This document shows, piece after piece, positions 22,683-35,206 of a stretch of DNA of 64,000 nt (position 1 is the first letter of the stretch; each line of letters begins with the position of its first letter). The notes under the pieces were generated by a model. That model did not search any database. It saw only the letters and a program-made list of their open reading frames with translations, and had not been told where the DNA came from. The translations under genes were made by a program, and so were the position numbers. The stretch comes from Zychaea mexicana. Taxonomy: Eukaryota; Mucoromycota; Mucoromycetes; Mucorales; Lichtheimiaceae. Location of the stretch: positions 496,001 through 560,000 of the forward strand of contig NW_026516667.1 in assembly GCF_025766255.1 (NCBI RefSeq). The letters are read 5' to 3'.

Positions 22683-25198
22683 TTTGCGTTTAAAGAAGCT
22701 CAATGAAGAAAAAAAGCGAAGAATTGATTCAGACTAATGCTGGGGGTTGTCAACTTTTTTTATCTTGTGAAACAAACACCACCATGACGAAAAGGTGTAC
22801 GCATGAATCAGAGCGGCGGACCTTCTTAAAATGTGATTAGCGCCAGTCGCTTAGCAAACAGCACGCACCGGTATTTTTGAAGAGAGAAAAGATATTCCTT
22901 TGCGCGCAGCATGACCTAATTATGAATTATACACAATGGCAAGGACGATTCGGCTTTACATCAGAGATATGCTAATCTCGTTACTTAAGGGCCGAGTTTA
23001 GCATTAGTAGCGCGTATCCTTCAATGCAAATATGCATGCACAAACAAAGAAGAAAAGGCTCCACCGATGTAAGCACTTACACATGATAGCTGTAGCTATC
23101 CGTCAGAAGTAAAATACAGATTGCCTATATCACTTACCTTCATTGGCTTTTTTGATATGGATGGGACGCGGGTGAAATACGTCCGTGGGACCAACATTGT
23201 AGGATCGTTGCGGAGCAGCACTGTTTCAAAGTTATACCCGATATTCATAGGAGGAGGCGGGAGAGAGTTGAGGGAAGCGTACACAAATTAACTGGCACAG
23301 ACACTCGCTATCACTTAAAGCTCTTTAACCCCCTCGCTATGCCGTAAGTGTCACTGCAGAGACTGATGTGAAGAATAACAATGTTGCACGCAAACTTATT
23401 ACAGTAACCAAACGGTCTTAATCAAAGCTCTATACATATCAATGACACTCTATTTATTTGATATGTATATTATGTACCGTTGGTTCTACTGTAAGCATGT
23501 AAACAAGAGTGTATCAGTATCTCAGCATGATATATTATGAAACTTCCGATTTGAAAAATATATTCGAGAGGAACTGAGAATCTATCAGATATGTTTTCTG
23601 GTTTAAAAATCATTGAAACTGTAAGGAGCTCAATGTACAGAACGTTTACTCAGCAAACAGTGATAGCATACAGATGGAAGCTATATACATAATAAAAGAA
23701 TGCCTTCGGTTATAACCCATGTGAAGACTGCCATAACTTGTTCTTACCCACAATACTTGCCGTTTGCAGCAACAAGGGCATTCATCTCGAATATCCCCGA
23801 CAGCCAAACTATCGAAGAAAGATATACGCGTTAACTCGTGCTTTACTATATTAGCCGAAGGCAGTAAATATCCCGAATGTCGAAATCGCAGATGTACTTA
23901 ATTATAACATTACTGCCATTGCAGTGTCACTGAAGTCATTTGGTAATTTTTTTAAGGTAAGACGCGTAAACGAAAGCTTGACTCACGCTCTTACAAAACC
24001 TTGGACCGCCATCCCCCGGAAAAACACCCCTTATGAGACAGCCAATATGAACAATTCAACTCTTTATTTTCTTCCTCAATACTATTTAGCGCTATGTAAT
24101 ATCCTCCCTGCTTCGGGCCAAAGTCTAGCATAGCCTGTATAGGTAAAGTAATACAACATATCAGATATTTTATCTTTGGATAGACGCGATATAGATACAC
24201 CACTCTATCCCAAGCTCCACCGCATGATATATTTATCAGGGACAACTTGCGTATAGTCGTCCGCAAAATGCTATCGTCACTGTCATTCCGACTGGTGCCA
24301 GCTAAGTCTCATCCTTATATATCTTCCCACCCCAATGTCTAGCGAGAACAAAAGAAGTTTACTACATACCTTGGCGAAAGCGAAAGAGGAAGAATATGAA
24401 AGATTGCAAGGACTGATCGTTATTTTATATGCACGAAGAAAAAAATTTTGCAAGCTCCGAGAGAACCGGTCACTTGACTTTTATCTCTCCGCTACCCTAT
24501 GCGCGGCAAAAGTGCTTTTGACGTGACACAAGGTAAAAGAAAGCGGGAGAGAGATCAAATCAAGCTTTTTGAAACAAACTGGGCGGTTGTAACATTTCAT
24601 CATGCTATATTTTGTTAAAAGGTAGGTTAGGTGGCCTATTGACAAATGATCTTAGAAAACACACGAAATACCTGCTTGATGATGAAAAGAAGTCAAAATG
24701 ATACATGGAGAACCAAGTAGTTCGGAAAATTTGAACAGGTCCATCCATCCCTCTTTCATCCAAACAAAAAGACTATCAACAATAATGAATGCACATCTCG
24801 CCAACATTGATAAACAAGAGTCCTGGAATCGGGATGCAACCCTAATGCATTGGATACTACGTTAATATATCTAACAGCGGAAACTTTTTTATTGTGCAAA
24901 TCGTGCCATCTTGTCTTTTCTTTTCAATCTTCCCTCTCTCTCTCTCTCTCTCTCTCCCTACTTTTTCTCATCTTTTCTTTTAGTCCACTTTTTCTCTCGT
25001 TTTCATATTCCATAAGCTCACTAAATGACTTTGCTATATGCTTCGTCCACGAAGCTGTTTTCATTTCTGTTATCTTCATCGTCGTCGAATAAAGCCAAGA
25101 ACACCTGTTATCCAATATTTTCCGACAACACAACTGTTCAGATCGCCATCATTCCACATAAAGACGGAACCAGAGCAACTACTAAATGCTTGAGCCCA
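22683..25198. other. 2.5-kb spacer between G6PD and F-box/WD40 gene
   Basis: No gene I can support with confidence. One two-exon small-protein candidate is listed separately. A 63-codon frame at 24335 (MSSENKRSLLHTLAKAKEEE) is polar and unrecognised. CT repeats lie at about 24932-24955, just upstream of the F-box gene. Confidence 0.45.
23021..23248 (-). CDS. Possible small membrane protein (weak two-exon model)
   Basis: Candidate only. Exon 1 (23138..23248, 37 codons: MNIGYNFETVLLRNDP and onward) follows a CT-rich leader and ends in a consensus GTAAGT donor. Exon 2 (23021..23095) joins in frame and gives LQLSCVSAYIGGAFSSLFV and a stop, a hydrophobic C-terminus, for 61 residues in all. The intron would be only 42 nt, shorter than any other here, and I recognise no family. 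It may be chance. Confidence 0.22.
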
Positions 25199-26663
25199 AT
25201 GGAGACGGCCCCTACGCCCAAAAAGCCTAGGTTAAGCAGCCTGTTGAAATTTTCTGGAGCAGCATCGATTAACCACAGGCGCCACCATCGATCCGGCAAT
25301 AACAATACCACATCAACATCATCAGCAATAACGCCAGTGACAAGTACATCGCTACCCACGACAAGAACACCATCCGATCCCTTCAGGCGACTTCCTCCCG
25401 AGCTTATCCAAAGATTGTTCTTCCATCTCGACGCTATCAGTATCGGTCGACTAGCACAGACATGTCGGCGACTCCACATGATCTGCAACGATGACCATGG
25501 GGTATGGCGGACTTTGTTCATTAAGCATTTCCATCAGCAGCAGCAGCAGCAGCAGCAACCCACAAATCATCTTCGAGCATTACCGTCATCATGGCACAGT
25601 CTCTATCGGAACCATCATATCCTCGAGCGACGATGGCAACGTGGCCAGGCCAACATACGGTACCTGACAGGCCATACCGACAGCGTTTATTGCATTGTGC
25701 GATATAAACAGTATATTGTCAGCGGCAGCCGAGACCATTCGGTTAGACTATGGGATCTTAATGACTACACGTGTATAGAGAGTCAAACGCATCACGAAGG
25801 GAGCGTCTTGTGCCTGAAAATTGCAACGGATGATGAATGGATGGTATCGGGCTCGTCGGACGGAACATGCTTGATATGGAAACTCGGCAACTTGGAGCCA
25901 CTTAGCAGGCTTCGTGGTCATACAAGCGGCGTGTTGGATGTATGTATTGTCGAGAACAAGTATATCATTACGGCTTCACGCGATGCAACGGTCAGAGTTT
26001 GGGACCGATATTCAGCAAAAGAGTTACGACGATTGGAGGGTCATGCTGGTCCAGTAAACGCTTTACAATCGTATGGCTACCTTGTGGTTTCAGCTTCGGG
26101 CGATAGCAAAGTCAAGTTATGGAACGCCGAAAGTGGAGAATGTCTGAGGACATTTGAAGGTCATACTCGTGGATTGGCGTGTGCGCGTTTCGATGGTACA
26201 CGCATATATAGCGGAGGACAGGACGCAATGTTGCGAGTGTGGAACGCGCAAACGGGTCAATGTTCAGCAATGTTGGAAGGCCACGATCAGTTGGTTCGGA
26301 CAGTCGATTGCTGTGGGGTAATGGAGCAACTTATCAAATTGAGTTACGTCGTACAAAATAGAATGGTGACCTGACTTGTGGCAAAATTTATTAGGATAGA
26401 GCAGTTACAGGCAGTTATGATCGTACAATCAAGCTGTGGGACGCAGTCTCAGGGCGATGTCTATTAAGTTTTCAAGGTGGTCATGACAGCTGGGTGTTCA
26501 ATGTATTACTGAGCCGAACGCAGATCATTAGGTACAAACAAGAATTCGTTCATCGTTAAAATTTGTTGTACCAACATATTTTTTTTCAACTATTTCTAGT
26601 GCCGGTCAAGACAAACGCATAATGATCCTGGATTTTGGCAGTGAATTGGATTTAGCGCATTAA
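25199..26663 (+). CDS. F-box/WD40 SCF substrate receptor
   Basis: Three exons (25199..26317, 26395..26531, 26600..26663) encode 439 residues. The F-box is FRRLPPELIQRLFFHLDA, then IGRLAQTCRRLHMICND and WRTLFIKHF (about residues 60-110). It is followed by a Gln-8 run and seven WD40 blades, each recognisable by motifs such as SGSRDHSVRLWD, SGSSDGTCLIW, TASRDATVRVWD, SASGDSKVKLW, SGGQDAMLRVW, TGSYDRTIKLWD and SAGQDKRIMILD. F-box/WD40 proteins (Cdc4, Met30, beta-TrCP class) recruit phosphorylated substrates to Skp1-Cul1 ligases. Which orthologue this is cannot be fixed, as no diagnostic insertion was seen. An in-frame ATG at 25025 would add 58 Ser-rich residues; I chose 25199 because the earlier frame looks like leader sequence. 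Confidence 0.85.
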
Positions 26664-27584
26664 TTAATCTCTACCATATCATAATTCCCCTCTCATATAT
26701 CAATTTTACCCTTCTTTACTTAAAGTACTTGTGTGATTGCATTTATATATGCAGATCTAATCTAAATTTATTACAGTTTTTGTATTACATGTTTGATCTT
26801 GTCTGCCACATTATTAATTCTGAAGTACAGCCATGTTGCGTCTATTAAGATTACAGATCTGAAAGGTAAAAACTCGATTAATAAATGGTGTACTCTCTAT
26901 GTATACAGCAATAGCTGCTTACAAAAAAACATAATGGTATACATTTTCTTCATGCATCAATGAAGTGTCTGAGCGAAAGTAGGTATCATGGTCCGAAAGT
27001 TGGTGATTTACTCAGCAAGTTTGGGTTATTACTATTCTACAGTACTTATTTCAATATGAAGATAATGAAATACGTTAATATGAGCAATATGTTAGTTCTA
27101 AAATGATTTTATTCAAGTATAACAATGAAAAATACACTTCTCTCTGATTAATACTTAAAAAAGGGATGGTGTGCAAGCTGCTACTGACAGTTGGACTCAG
27201 TTGCAATACATATCGCCAATCCTCTTTTTGTTATATGATACGATCAATGCGTTCAATGAGCCGAAGGCTTGCATGCTTGGGACAAAAATAATTCCCCAAG
27301 TCGTCACAAGCATCCAGGTCCGGAAGTACAGGTTGTCCATGTTAATCTAAATGGTGGTTTAAACACTACGGTCGCAGAAACTCTGATCTAAGGTTGAAAC
27401 AGCTCAACTTCAGCCTATATCATACAAAGTTATTTGTGACTTAGCAAGTCATATGGTACTTGAACATTCCATTTTTCCTTAATGTTTATGTAGTCTCATA
27501 CTAAATGAACAGCAGGGCAAAGCCGTCCAGTATAGTGTGGTTATGTAAAGGAGAAGAACGACGTTGAGCATACTCAGAAAACAA
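26664..27584. other. AT-rich spacer, start of the decayed region
   Basis: No open frame of interest. It may contain the unrecognisable C-terminal remains of the P450 pseudogene that follows on the minus strand. Confidence 0.4.
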
Positions 27585-29718
27585 TAAAAATTATATCAAC
27601 AATCATATTTTTATAGTGATCTAAACTTCCCCAACCAAAAATGAACTGATCACGCTTCTCGCTTGCATTGGCACAAACTGAGATCGGCGTTGGGTCGTTC
27701 ATGAATCTTTCTGATATGTATTCTTCGGGATTTTCATAAAAGTTTTTACTACGTTGCAAAGAGCAGTTGTTAGACAAAAGTACCGAGCCTCTCGGTTAGA
27801 GATAACCGCCGTAATCAACTAAAACATCAGTATTCAACATAACATGATGTGTCATTAGCGCTTTCCGTACCTCTATTTTCTCCTTTTGTGCGGTTTCTCT
27901 AAAATTAACATGATAGATAATTTACAATCTTTGGTAACTTTTTGTAGAATTTTGAAGACGCTAGATCTGAAACGTATGCATTCGTTTTGGTCAGAAAGCA
28001 AGAATAGAAAGGTTTCTCACTCTTAATAAACTGGAAGTCGGTGATCCATGGCGATAGATACATCAATTTCTTCATGAAGTCTCTTTTGCACATCCGGATA
28101 ATCACAAAGAATGACAAACGTTCATGCAAGTGTCAACGTTATTGAGTCTGTTCCAGCATTTACTATATTGGCTATTATAAAAGAGATAGTCGCATATGGC
28201 AAAAAATAACAAATATCAACAACAGGTGCGCAACAGCAGGTGTTTGTCAAGTGCCTTTATATTTACCTGTACTGTATATATGATATATATACCAAGACAA
28301 GGATATCCTCGACTTCTTACTCATACTGTACTAGTCCTTGTTTTTGTACACTCCCTTGGCAAAACATTCTGTGTCGTTTGTAGGGCATCTTGGATCATTT
28401 TATGATATAGCGGATCTCGTGTTTCGGTGACAAATTTCTTCAGGGTTTGGTCCTTGCAAGTAAAAAGGTTAGATATTGTGGAGAAAACAGGCATAAAGGT
28501 GTATGTATGCTCACTGGGACTACCCCTCTTAACAGTCTTTTTTACGGTGGAGATAATGACCTTGTGAACGGATCGCCCACCGATTTCTCGCGACATCAAA
28601 ACAAGCCTGTGTCGTAATCCACTACGAATACAGCTAAAAAGATTTGACCCTATTGACACTGCCATTCTTTATGGTAATCTTCAGCAAAAAATCCGTAATA
28701 CGTTTGGCTTTCGGATTCGCTGTAATCAGACCTGCCACCCCTTTTGCAGAAAGGACGATTTGTGCCAAAAATTTACCGTTTTGCGTCAGTACTGTAACAT
28801 CTTAGCAGGTCACATTCACTCTATATTTTTGTTTACCAGCTGCATGACTTCGCTTCCATCGCTTATCAGGATTAGTAAAAACAGGACTACGGGATACTTT
28901 AGAAACCCTCTATATTACTCTATGTACAATGTTATCATAGTGTAACTGCCATACAACGGAAGAATGTGCTATACAGTAGAGTATTGCTCTAATCGCTTGA
29001 CTGAACAAATACCTGTGGTTAATTCTGTGAATTTCGAATAGAAAATGATGGTGCGGCCATCCAGATGTCCAGTTTCCTTTTGATATTATAGATCCCAGTA
29101 GCGACGTAAGGGTCGCCGATTACAATCCAAGGCTTGATACCCATCTGAACGCGTATAATGGGGCCTGGTAATCATACAGTGACATTTAAATAAACGCGTT
29201 ATATTACTGAACACAAAATTGAAGCATATTTGATGTAGTAAATGACCATATTCCTAGTACCAATCATCAAACGTGTGAGTATAACGCTCCTTGGGAATTC
29301 GAGAATAGTGACCCAAAAACTCAAGAAAAGGCCAGAGTTTAGATAAGTGCACCATGCCGATACATTGAATTTATTGGCGACAATCAAATAATATATATCA
29401 CTTTATTGCACCCCCTCATATTACATATATATTTCACATCATCCTGTACCGCAAGGAAGCGACCACATGCCCATCAGCGCCGGTTTATTCAGTCTTTCAC
29501 AATAAATCATAAATCTAAACCTAATATACATTACCATTAAAATATGGAAGAGCAGCTTTTGGAGACGGAGCTTCTCGTGATTCATCACTATAGACTGCTT
29601 CCCTGGGTTTGTTTACAGAACCGAGAGTTACATAGTTATATAACCCACATATAGCTAGTGTAGATGCAACGATGATTGCGACAACGTGCGGAACTTGTTC
29701 TTTCTTTTGCCGAGCCAC
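27585..29718 (-). pseudogene. Cytochrome P450 pseudogene
   Basis: Reading 5' to 3' on the minus strand, pieces of one P450 occur in the right order. There is a membrane anchor with Pro-rich hinge (VPHVVAIIVASTLAICGLYN, then SPKAALPYF; 29530-29718), then GHYSRIPKERYTHTFDDWY (about 29258-29310), and GPIIRVQMGIKPWIVIGDPY (29040-29165). A middle helix follows (FMPVFSTISNLFTCKDQT, then FVTETRDPLYHKMIQDAL; 28390-28500), and finally FYENPEEYISERFM with RDQFIFGWG (27620-27750). It is broken: an in-frame TAG at 29254-29256 inside FDDWY-EYGP, an in-frame TAA at 27796-27798 in the GGYL-PRGSVLL strand, and no heme-ligand Cys after FGWG. No in-frame ATG opens the anchor. The parent was a microsomal monooxygenase; its substrate is unknown. 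Confidence 0.8.
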
Positions 29719-30689
29719 AATGACATAGATATCTCGATTTCTTTATGTTGACAAAAGTATATTTTGATTGAAAATGGAGGGTATGAGGCGGATTAATACT
29801 GTAAAGACAGCGTTGCAATATATTTAATATACTGTAGCTAGATCATCAGGTAATTGCATGTGATCATGGCTAACAACACACTGGCCAGCACTTCTTCTGT
29901 AAATTAGTGGTATGTGCTCGGTTGTTATATGTACCAAGACGTGGAGGGAATTACTATAATGCATAAAAGCTGTTATAGTACTTAACAACAGATGGTAAAT
30001 ATTTACAGTAGTCAAATGTATGCTTATACGGATGTGCATGAGAATGCAGTTGCTGGAACATTCACTGAATATGTAGGTAATAAGAATAAACAAAATAAAT
30101 GTTCTGAACTGTTGGCGTTAAAAATGCAAAGTTATCTGGTAACATATTGCTACGATGGATACTGAATATGGAAGCCGCTATGTGTCGCGTAGAATTTGAT
30201 TTTAGCTCATAAATAGCATCCCAAATGTTCGAGGGTTCGACATATGCACATGCAGCTCAATAAGCCCGAAATTGTTTGCTGCAGTAGAAGTTGCATGAAA
30301 ATGAGCAATGAAGTATACGTAGAAGCAGCAAAAGTTATATGTCATGCAAAAGCGCCAAAAAACTAAAAAAAACCGTATGCCATCCAAGATCATATTCGCC
30401 ATGAGCGATACTGAAAATAAACGTTTTTAAATAATCAAAGGGCGGTCATTTTTGCTATGACAAAATAACCGCTTATTAATCGAAATAATAGCTACTCCCC
30501 AATCAGTAGAAGAGCCACTGGCTGAGCAGCATATGGTTACAACAACATGTATGCACATGCTAAGGAATCAACGTTTGCATGCATCGACGTACATCATACG
30601 ATGTGCAGTCGTTTTAGTGTATTACTTATACGTACATCGCAGTAAAAAAACATTCATATCTCTTTTCTTTGCTCGATTCTTTTTTTTAA
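29719..30689. other. AT-rich spacer between two pseudogenes
   Basis: Short frames only, none resembling a known family. Confidence 0.45.
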
Positions 30690-32402
30690 TGACAATCGTC
30701 ACATACATCTCACCGTCCAAACGGAAAAACTCGAGTAGCAGTAGCTCAGCTACTGAAAAATACAGTGTCTCGGGCTGGAACACAACTCCTTCTTCGCCTT
30801 CCTTAGAGACAAGTATTATTAAGCAGAATCGCCGTATCACTGCGGACGTAAAACTATGCACTCTCTCAATCGAGATTGCGGAACAAATGCGACAGTTCCT
30901 TATATCATTACGACAGTGCTCACTCTACGTCTACCACAATCTTAAAAAACGGTCTCTGGTTATTGATCTCAATGAACAGGGAAACGCGGTGCGTCTATGA
31001 AAATGTGACGAAGGTGTGCGCTTACGTGACAGTATAGCATTGAATCCGCCATGGGGTATTGACGATTTATTCGATTCTGTCACAGAAGACAAAGAAGAAA
31101 TAGGGGGTGGCACTTTCGATGTGATTCAGCAGGCCAGTGTAATTGTCATCGACCAGTCGATACTTAACACACAAACATTCTTTGAACCACTTATACAACA
31201 CGCATTTCAAATCAAGAAACAGCTAATCGTTGTTGTCCCTCATGCGAAAAACATGTACGATATGCTATCCCTTCCCGAAATCCATGCACATGTTGTCGCG
31301 TATAGAAATCGAAAGTAAGAGAATACCCATAGCAGTGACGTAATGCGCTTGTCGTCAGCTGATAATGCTACCAATGACATTCTTTACAATAGCAGCGATT
31401 CTTATGTTATCAGAAAATACGACCCAGACTTAAATCTGGCCGAGGTAACTGGCCTCTGGGATATGGTGTTCGGCTCCAATTGGCCGCTGAGTGACGACAA
31501 GATTGAAAAGCTGCTGCACATGGCTAAGCAACCTAGACATTGGGTAGCCATAGATTACCGAACGGGTACAATGGTTGGCTTTGTCGCAACCCAGATTTTT
31601 GAATGGGGCTCATCCAAGAAAGGCGAACTGATGCTCTTAATGACCAATCCAAACTATGAGAACTATGGCATTGGGACCCATTTGCATAACCTCGCACTCA
31701 ATCATTTGAAGAGAGAATCATGCAACGAGTGGATGCTGGGGTCGACATACCCACGTTTCTTTCCCGGTCTTCCAGAAGACAAGAAGCAGCATCAAAACTT
31801 TTTTTGAACAACGCGGATGGAAGATCGATTCAAATCAAGTATGTGACCTTGTCGGCCATTTGGTAAACACCGAGAACGAGTGCCAGTCTACAACGAAAAG
31901 AGATTATAAAAACAACACAGAGGCCATTTGAAGCACGTTTGCAGCGCGAGAAAATCTGGTTTGGACGTATCAAACCGAGCCAATTTCCGGAGCTACATGC
32001 ATTACAAAAACGCTTTCCACTTTGGTGCGAAACATACGAGCATCAGGCCGATCTCGGTGGTTATCAAGATTTCCTAGTGGCACGCCAGGATAACGAGAAT
32101 GGTCGAATTTTGGGCAGTGTCATTTTGCACACGACTCACACCTCCCATGATGACCGTAGTCACCTGGTTTGGACCGACAAGAAGCTATTTACCGAGGCCA
32201 GCGGTGGTGTAACACGCGTCAGCGTTGCTGAAGAAGAACGTCGTAGAGGTATTGGAACCGGTTTGATGATCAAGGCCAATCAGATTCTAAGACGACGTGG
32301 CGTCAAAATTCGTATGTGGACTGGGTTGACCTAGTAGGATTTTACCGATGCAGCGGCTATAAACCATGGCGCCATTATCGCACCGCTTCATTACAGGAGT
32401 AA
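30690..32402 (+). pseudogene. GH3 (NagZ-like) beta-N-acetylglucosaminidase-GNAT fusion, decayed
   Basis: Only the C-terminal half of the fusion remains. The GH3 C-terminal domain is seen as SLVIDLNEQGN, FDVIQQASVIVIDQS and KNMYDMLSLPEIHAHVVAY. A first acetyltransferase domain follows (YVIRKYDPDLNLAEVTGLWD, VFGSNWPLSDDKIEKLL, NPNYENYGIGTHLHNLAL), then a second (VSVAEEERRRGIGTGLMIKA, ending in WVDLVGFYRCSGYKPWRHY). One frame carries in-frame stops at 30998-31000 (TGA) and 31316-31318 (TAA). A frameshift in a T7 run at about 31799-31805 cuts HQNFF from EQRGWKID. Further shifts lie near 31880 and 32320. GH3-GNAT fusions are known in fungi and act on N-acetylglucosaminides; this copy cannot make the protein. 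The catalytic N-terminal GH3 barrel is absent. Confidence 0.75.
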
Positions 32403-33404
32403 TATATACAACCTGTTATACATATCTTTTCCTTCGTGTATTGAAGTCAGTCATTGTTATAAGTAGTTGTATCTCAAAATTTAAATATAGCACCTTGCAG
32501 AATATTGCGCTCTTTCTTCTCTTTTAGCTTTGTATGGGGTGAATATTGATAATAAAGGTTCTATGTAGTCTCGATATGCAAATATGAATTCAATAAGTAA
32601 CCTATAATGGCATGCGCTGAAAAATATAAGCTTTCACGCTGGGCATGTCAGAGAGATATCAAAAGATTAGGGAGGTGCATATAAATTCGCCATATGACTA
32701 TACTGGTGATGAACGAAGAATATCATTCCTCTATCTTGGTCTTAGAAAAGATACATAGTTTGCACCACCAACACAGTATTATTTTTACTGCGGGTTGTTG
32801 CAAAATACAACTAGTGGTTATATATAATCGACTATGTACAGTATACAGTATTACACAAATAAATGATGCAGCATGATGTGTTTATGGCAGAAATTTCATT
32901 TCTAGGATATTAAGCAACAGCAACAGCAAGATGCGTTTTTGACACGTATAGAGCCTCCTGTGGAGATCCCGGGTGCTCATTCTGCGACGAGCATAGTTCT
33001 ATAGGACCTGCAGGGGATGCATTCTGCAGCTGTTGGTGCTTTTTGCTGACGCTATCAACCACGAGATATATCAATCAAGAATTTACGCCTATGACTGACA
33101 ATAACCTGTGGAGGAGTGCTGAAAGCTTATGCATCGCCACTAAACATTGCTGCTCCAACACTCATAGCACGGTCGTTTATTATTCGGCTACACGCACTAT
33201 CCCGAAGAATATAATTAGCAGCTTTTCCAACGCCTTGTCATTGTTTTCTTTTATAATTCCGACATTTGCAAGGACCGCTTTATTAAGATTCTATCGTTAT
33301 CGCTTCCTTCTGAAGGGATTGTTTATAATTCACTGCTGATTTTTTACTTCAAGATTGATTTCTTTCCATCTTTCTCACTCTTTTTACTTTCGCGCAAAGA
33401 GAAT
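32403..33404. other. Spacer with a possible short coding relic
   Basis: Mostly AT-rich and empty. At about 32909-33047 a plus-strand frame reads QQQQQDAFLTRIEPPVEIPG then a stop then DLQGMHSAAVGAF, which looks coding-like but is unassigned. The last 60 bp are CT-rich leader of the ODC gene. Confidence 0.4.
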
Positions 33405-35206
33405 ATGATTGGTGATAGTATTACCATAGCAGCAGCTATGCTCCCTGGCAACGACATCAACAGTGTCAATGACTACGAGCATCACACCATATACACGGGC
33501 AGTATCCGCGAAGTGATACATCAAAGGCTCGAAGAAGTCATTCCAAAGTTGGAGCTAGGATACGACGAAGCTTTCGTAGTGGGAGATCTTGGTGATCTAC
33601 ATCGACAACATATGAAATGGAAAACGTTGTTGCCAAGGATCGAACCATTCTATGGTGCGCTATTAAAACATCTTTTTTCTGTCTCCAAACTGTTCGTTTC
33701 GATACACAGACGCGGAAAGAAAAAAAAAGCTCTGTTTATGACTGACTAAACTAATATTATCTCATTTGGGTACACACAATAATTTCTTAGCTATTAAATG
33801 CAATCCTGATCCTATGGTGGTGAAATATCTGGCGTCATTGGGTGTCGGTTACGACTGTGCAAGCCGATCAGAAATTCAGCAAGTGCTCGATGCCGGTGTT
33901 GACCCATCTCGCATCATATATGCGCACCCGTGCAAGCAACCTTCATTTGTCCGTTATGCAGCTGACAACAATGTTTCGCTCATGACTTTTGACAGCACAG
34001 AAGAATTACACAAAATTAAAAGAATTTATCCCAACGCCCAACTTGTTTTGCGCATGTTGACGGATGATTCGAAATCCCAGATCAGAGTTGGCCTAAAGTT
34101 TGGTGCGCCGTTGGATACTATCAAAACGCTTTTGATCACTGCAAAGGAGCTCGAGCTTAACGTAATTGGTGTAAGGTAAATATTGACATTGGGTGAAAGT
34201 AAAGTAAATGCTTTGATAATTGATCGTAGCACACCTCACAAGCATTTTATGTGCTCACATTCTATCATTCCATATGTCGTTCAAATTTGATAGCTTTCAT
34301 GTTGGCAGTGGATGCTCCGATGTACGTGCATTTGCAGATGCAGTTGATCTTGCAAGAAACGTGTTTGACCAGGCTGCATCCATTGGGTTTCAAATGAAGC
34401 TTTTGGACTGTGGTGGTGGGATGCCGGGACGTAATATTCAACATGGAATTACATTCGAGGACGTGGCGGCGACGTTAGGAGAAGCTGTTGACCGGCTTTT
34501 TCCACCGAATGTGCGCGTATGTATTTCTTTCCCCTCCCCCTCTTTTCCAGGATTTAATCCTAGAAATAGCGATATGTTATATGTATACTTTTCTCAACAT
34601 TGTGTACAGGTTATTGCCGAGCCCGGAAGATTTTACGTTTCATCTGCATTTACTGTATGCTCACATATTATTGGACGCCGTGTATTACTGCCAGATGATT
34701 CAGAACGAAAACAATACATGTGTAAGACTAAATTGCCTAAAATTATTACTTATGCACAACGCAACTGTATGTATAACTTATATTGAACTAACTTAGATTA
34801 TCTAAACGATGGTATGCATGGATCGTTCATGCTACGATTACTTGATCGTGATGATTTAAACTTACGCGGTAAGATGTGCAATTTTTTTTTTTGCTTTGAC
34901 TCTTCAAACTAGATCATGATGATTTCTGACTCAATGTTCCCCTTTTCAGTGATCATGAGAAACGGAACGCATGTCTATGATAATGAAAATGAAAAAGACG
35001 AGAATAGGTTTATATCAAGCGTCTGGGGACCAACATGCGACCCCAAAGATTGTTTGCTTAAAGATGTCCGGTTGCCCTTGTTAGGAGTTGGCGACTGGAT
35101 TTGTCAAGAGAATATGGGGGCGTACGCTTGTGCCGCGACTGGATTTAATGGATTCGAAAAGCCAAAGACTATATATACAAATTCCTTCATTCGTAGCAGT
35201 CTATAG
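33405..35206 (+). CDS. SPE1: Ornithine decarboxylase
   Basis: Six exons (33405..33654, 33791..34175, 34294..34516, 34620..34731, 34797..34868, 34950..35206) encode 432 residues. The PLP lysine lies in PFYAIKCNPDP (K86), joined across intron 1. Other signatures are YDCASRSEIQQVLDAGV, IIYAHPCKQPSFVRYA, SFHVGSGC (phosphate loop), LDCGGGMPG, VIAEPGRFYV and WGPTCDPKDC with the catalytic Cys (C377), then VGDWICQENMGAYACAA. It decarboxylates ornithine to putrescine, the entry step to polyamines, and works as a cytosolic homodimer whose active sites are shared between subunits. All phases agree and there is no stop or missing key residue, so the gene looks functional although decayed genes lie on both sides. 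YLNDGMHGSF replaces the common YVNDGVYGSF. Confidence 0.94.

Noticed and set aside
24335..24526. 63-codon frame MSSENKRSLLHTLAK as a gene
   Set aside because: Polar, without family match, promoter context or splice continuation; kept only as a note in the spacer entry.
31316..31336. Mini-intron (GTAAGA...ATAG) that would remove the stop at 31316
   Set aside because: It would be about 18-21 nt, too short to splice; other stops and frameshifts nearby show the locus is broken.
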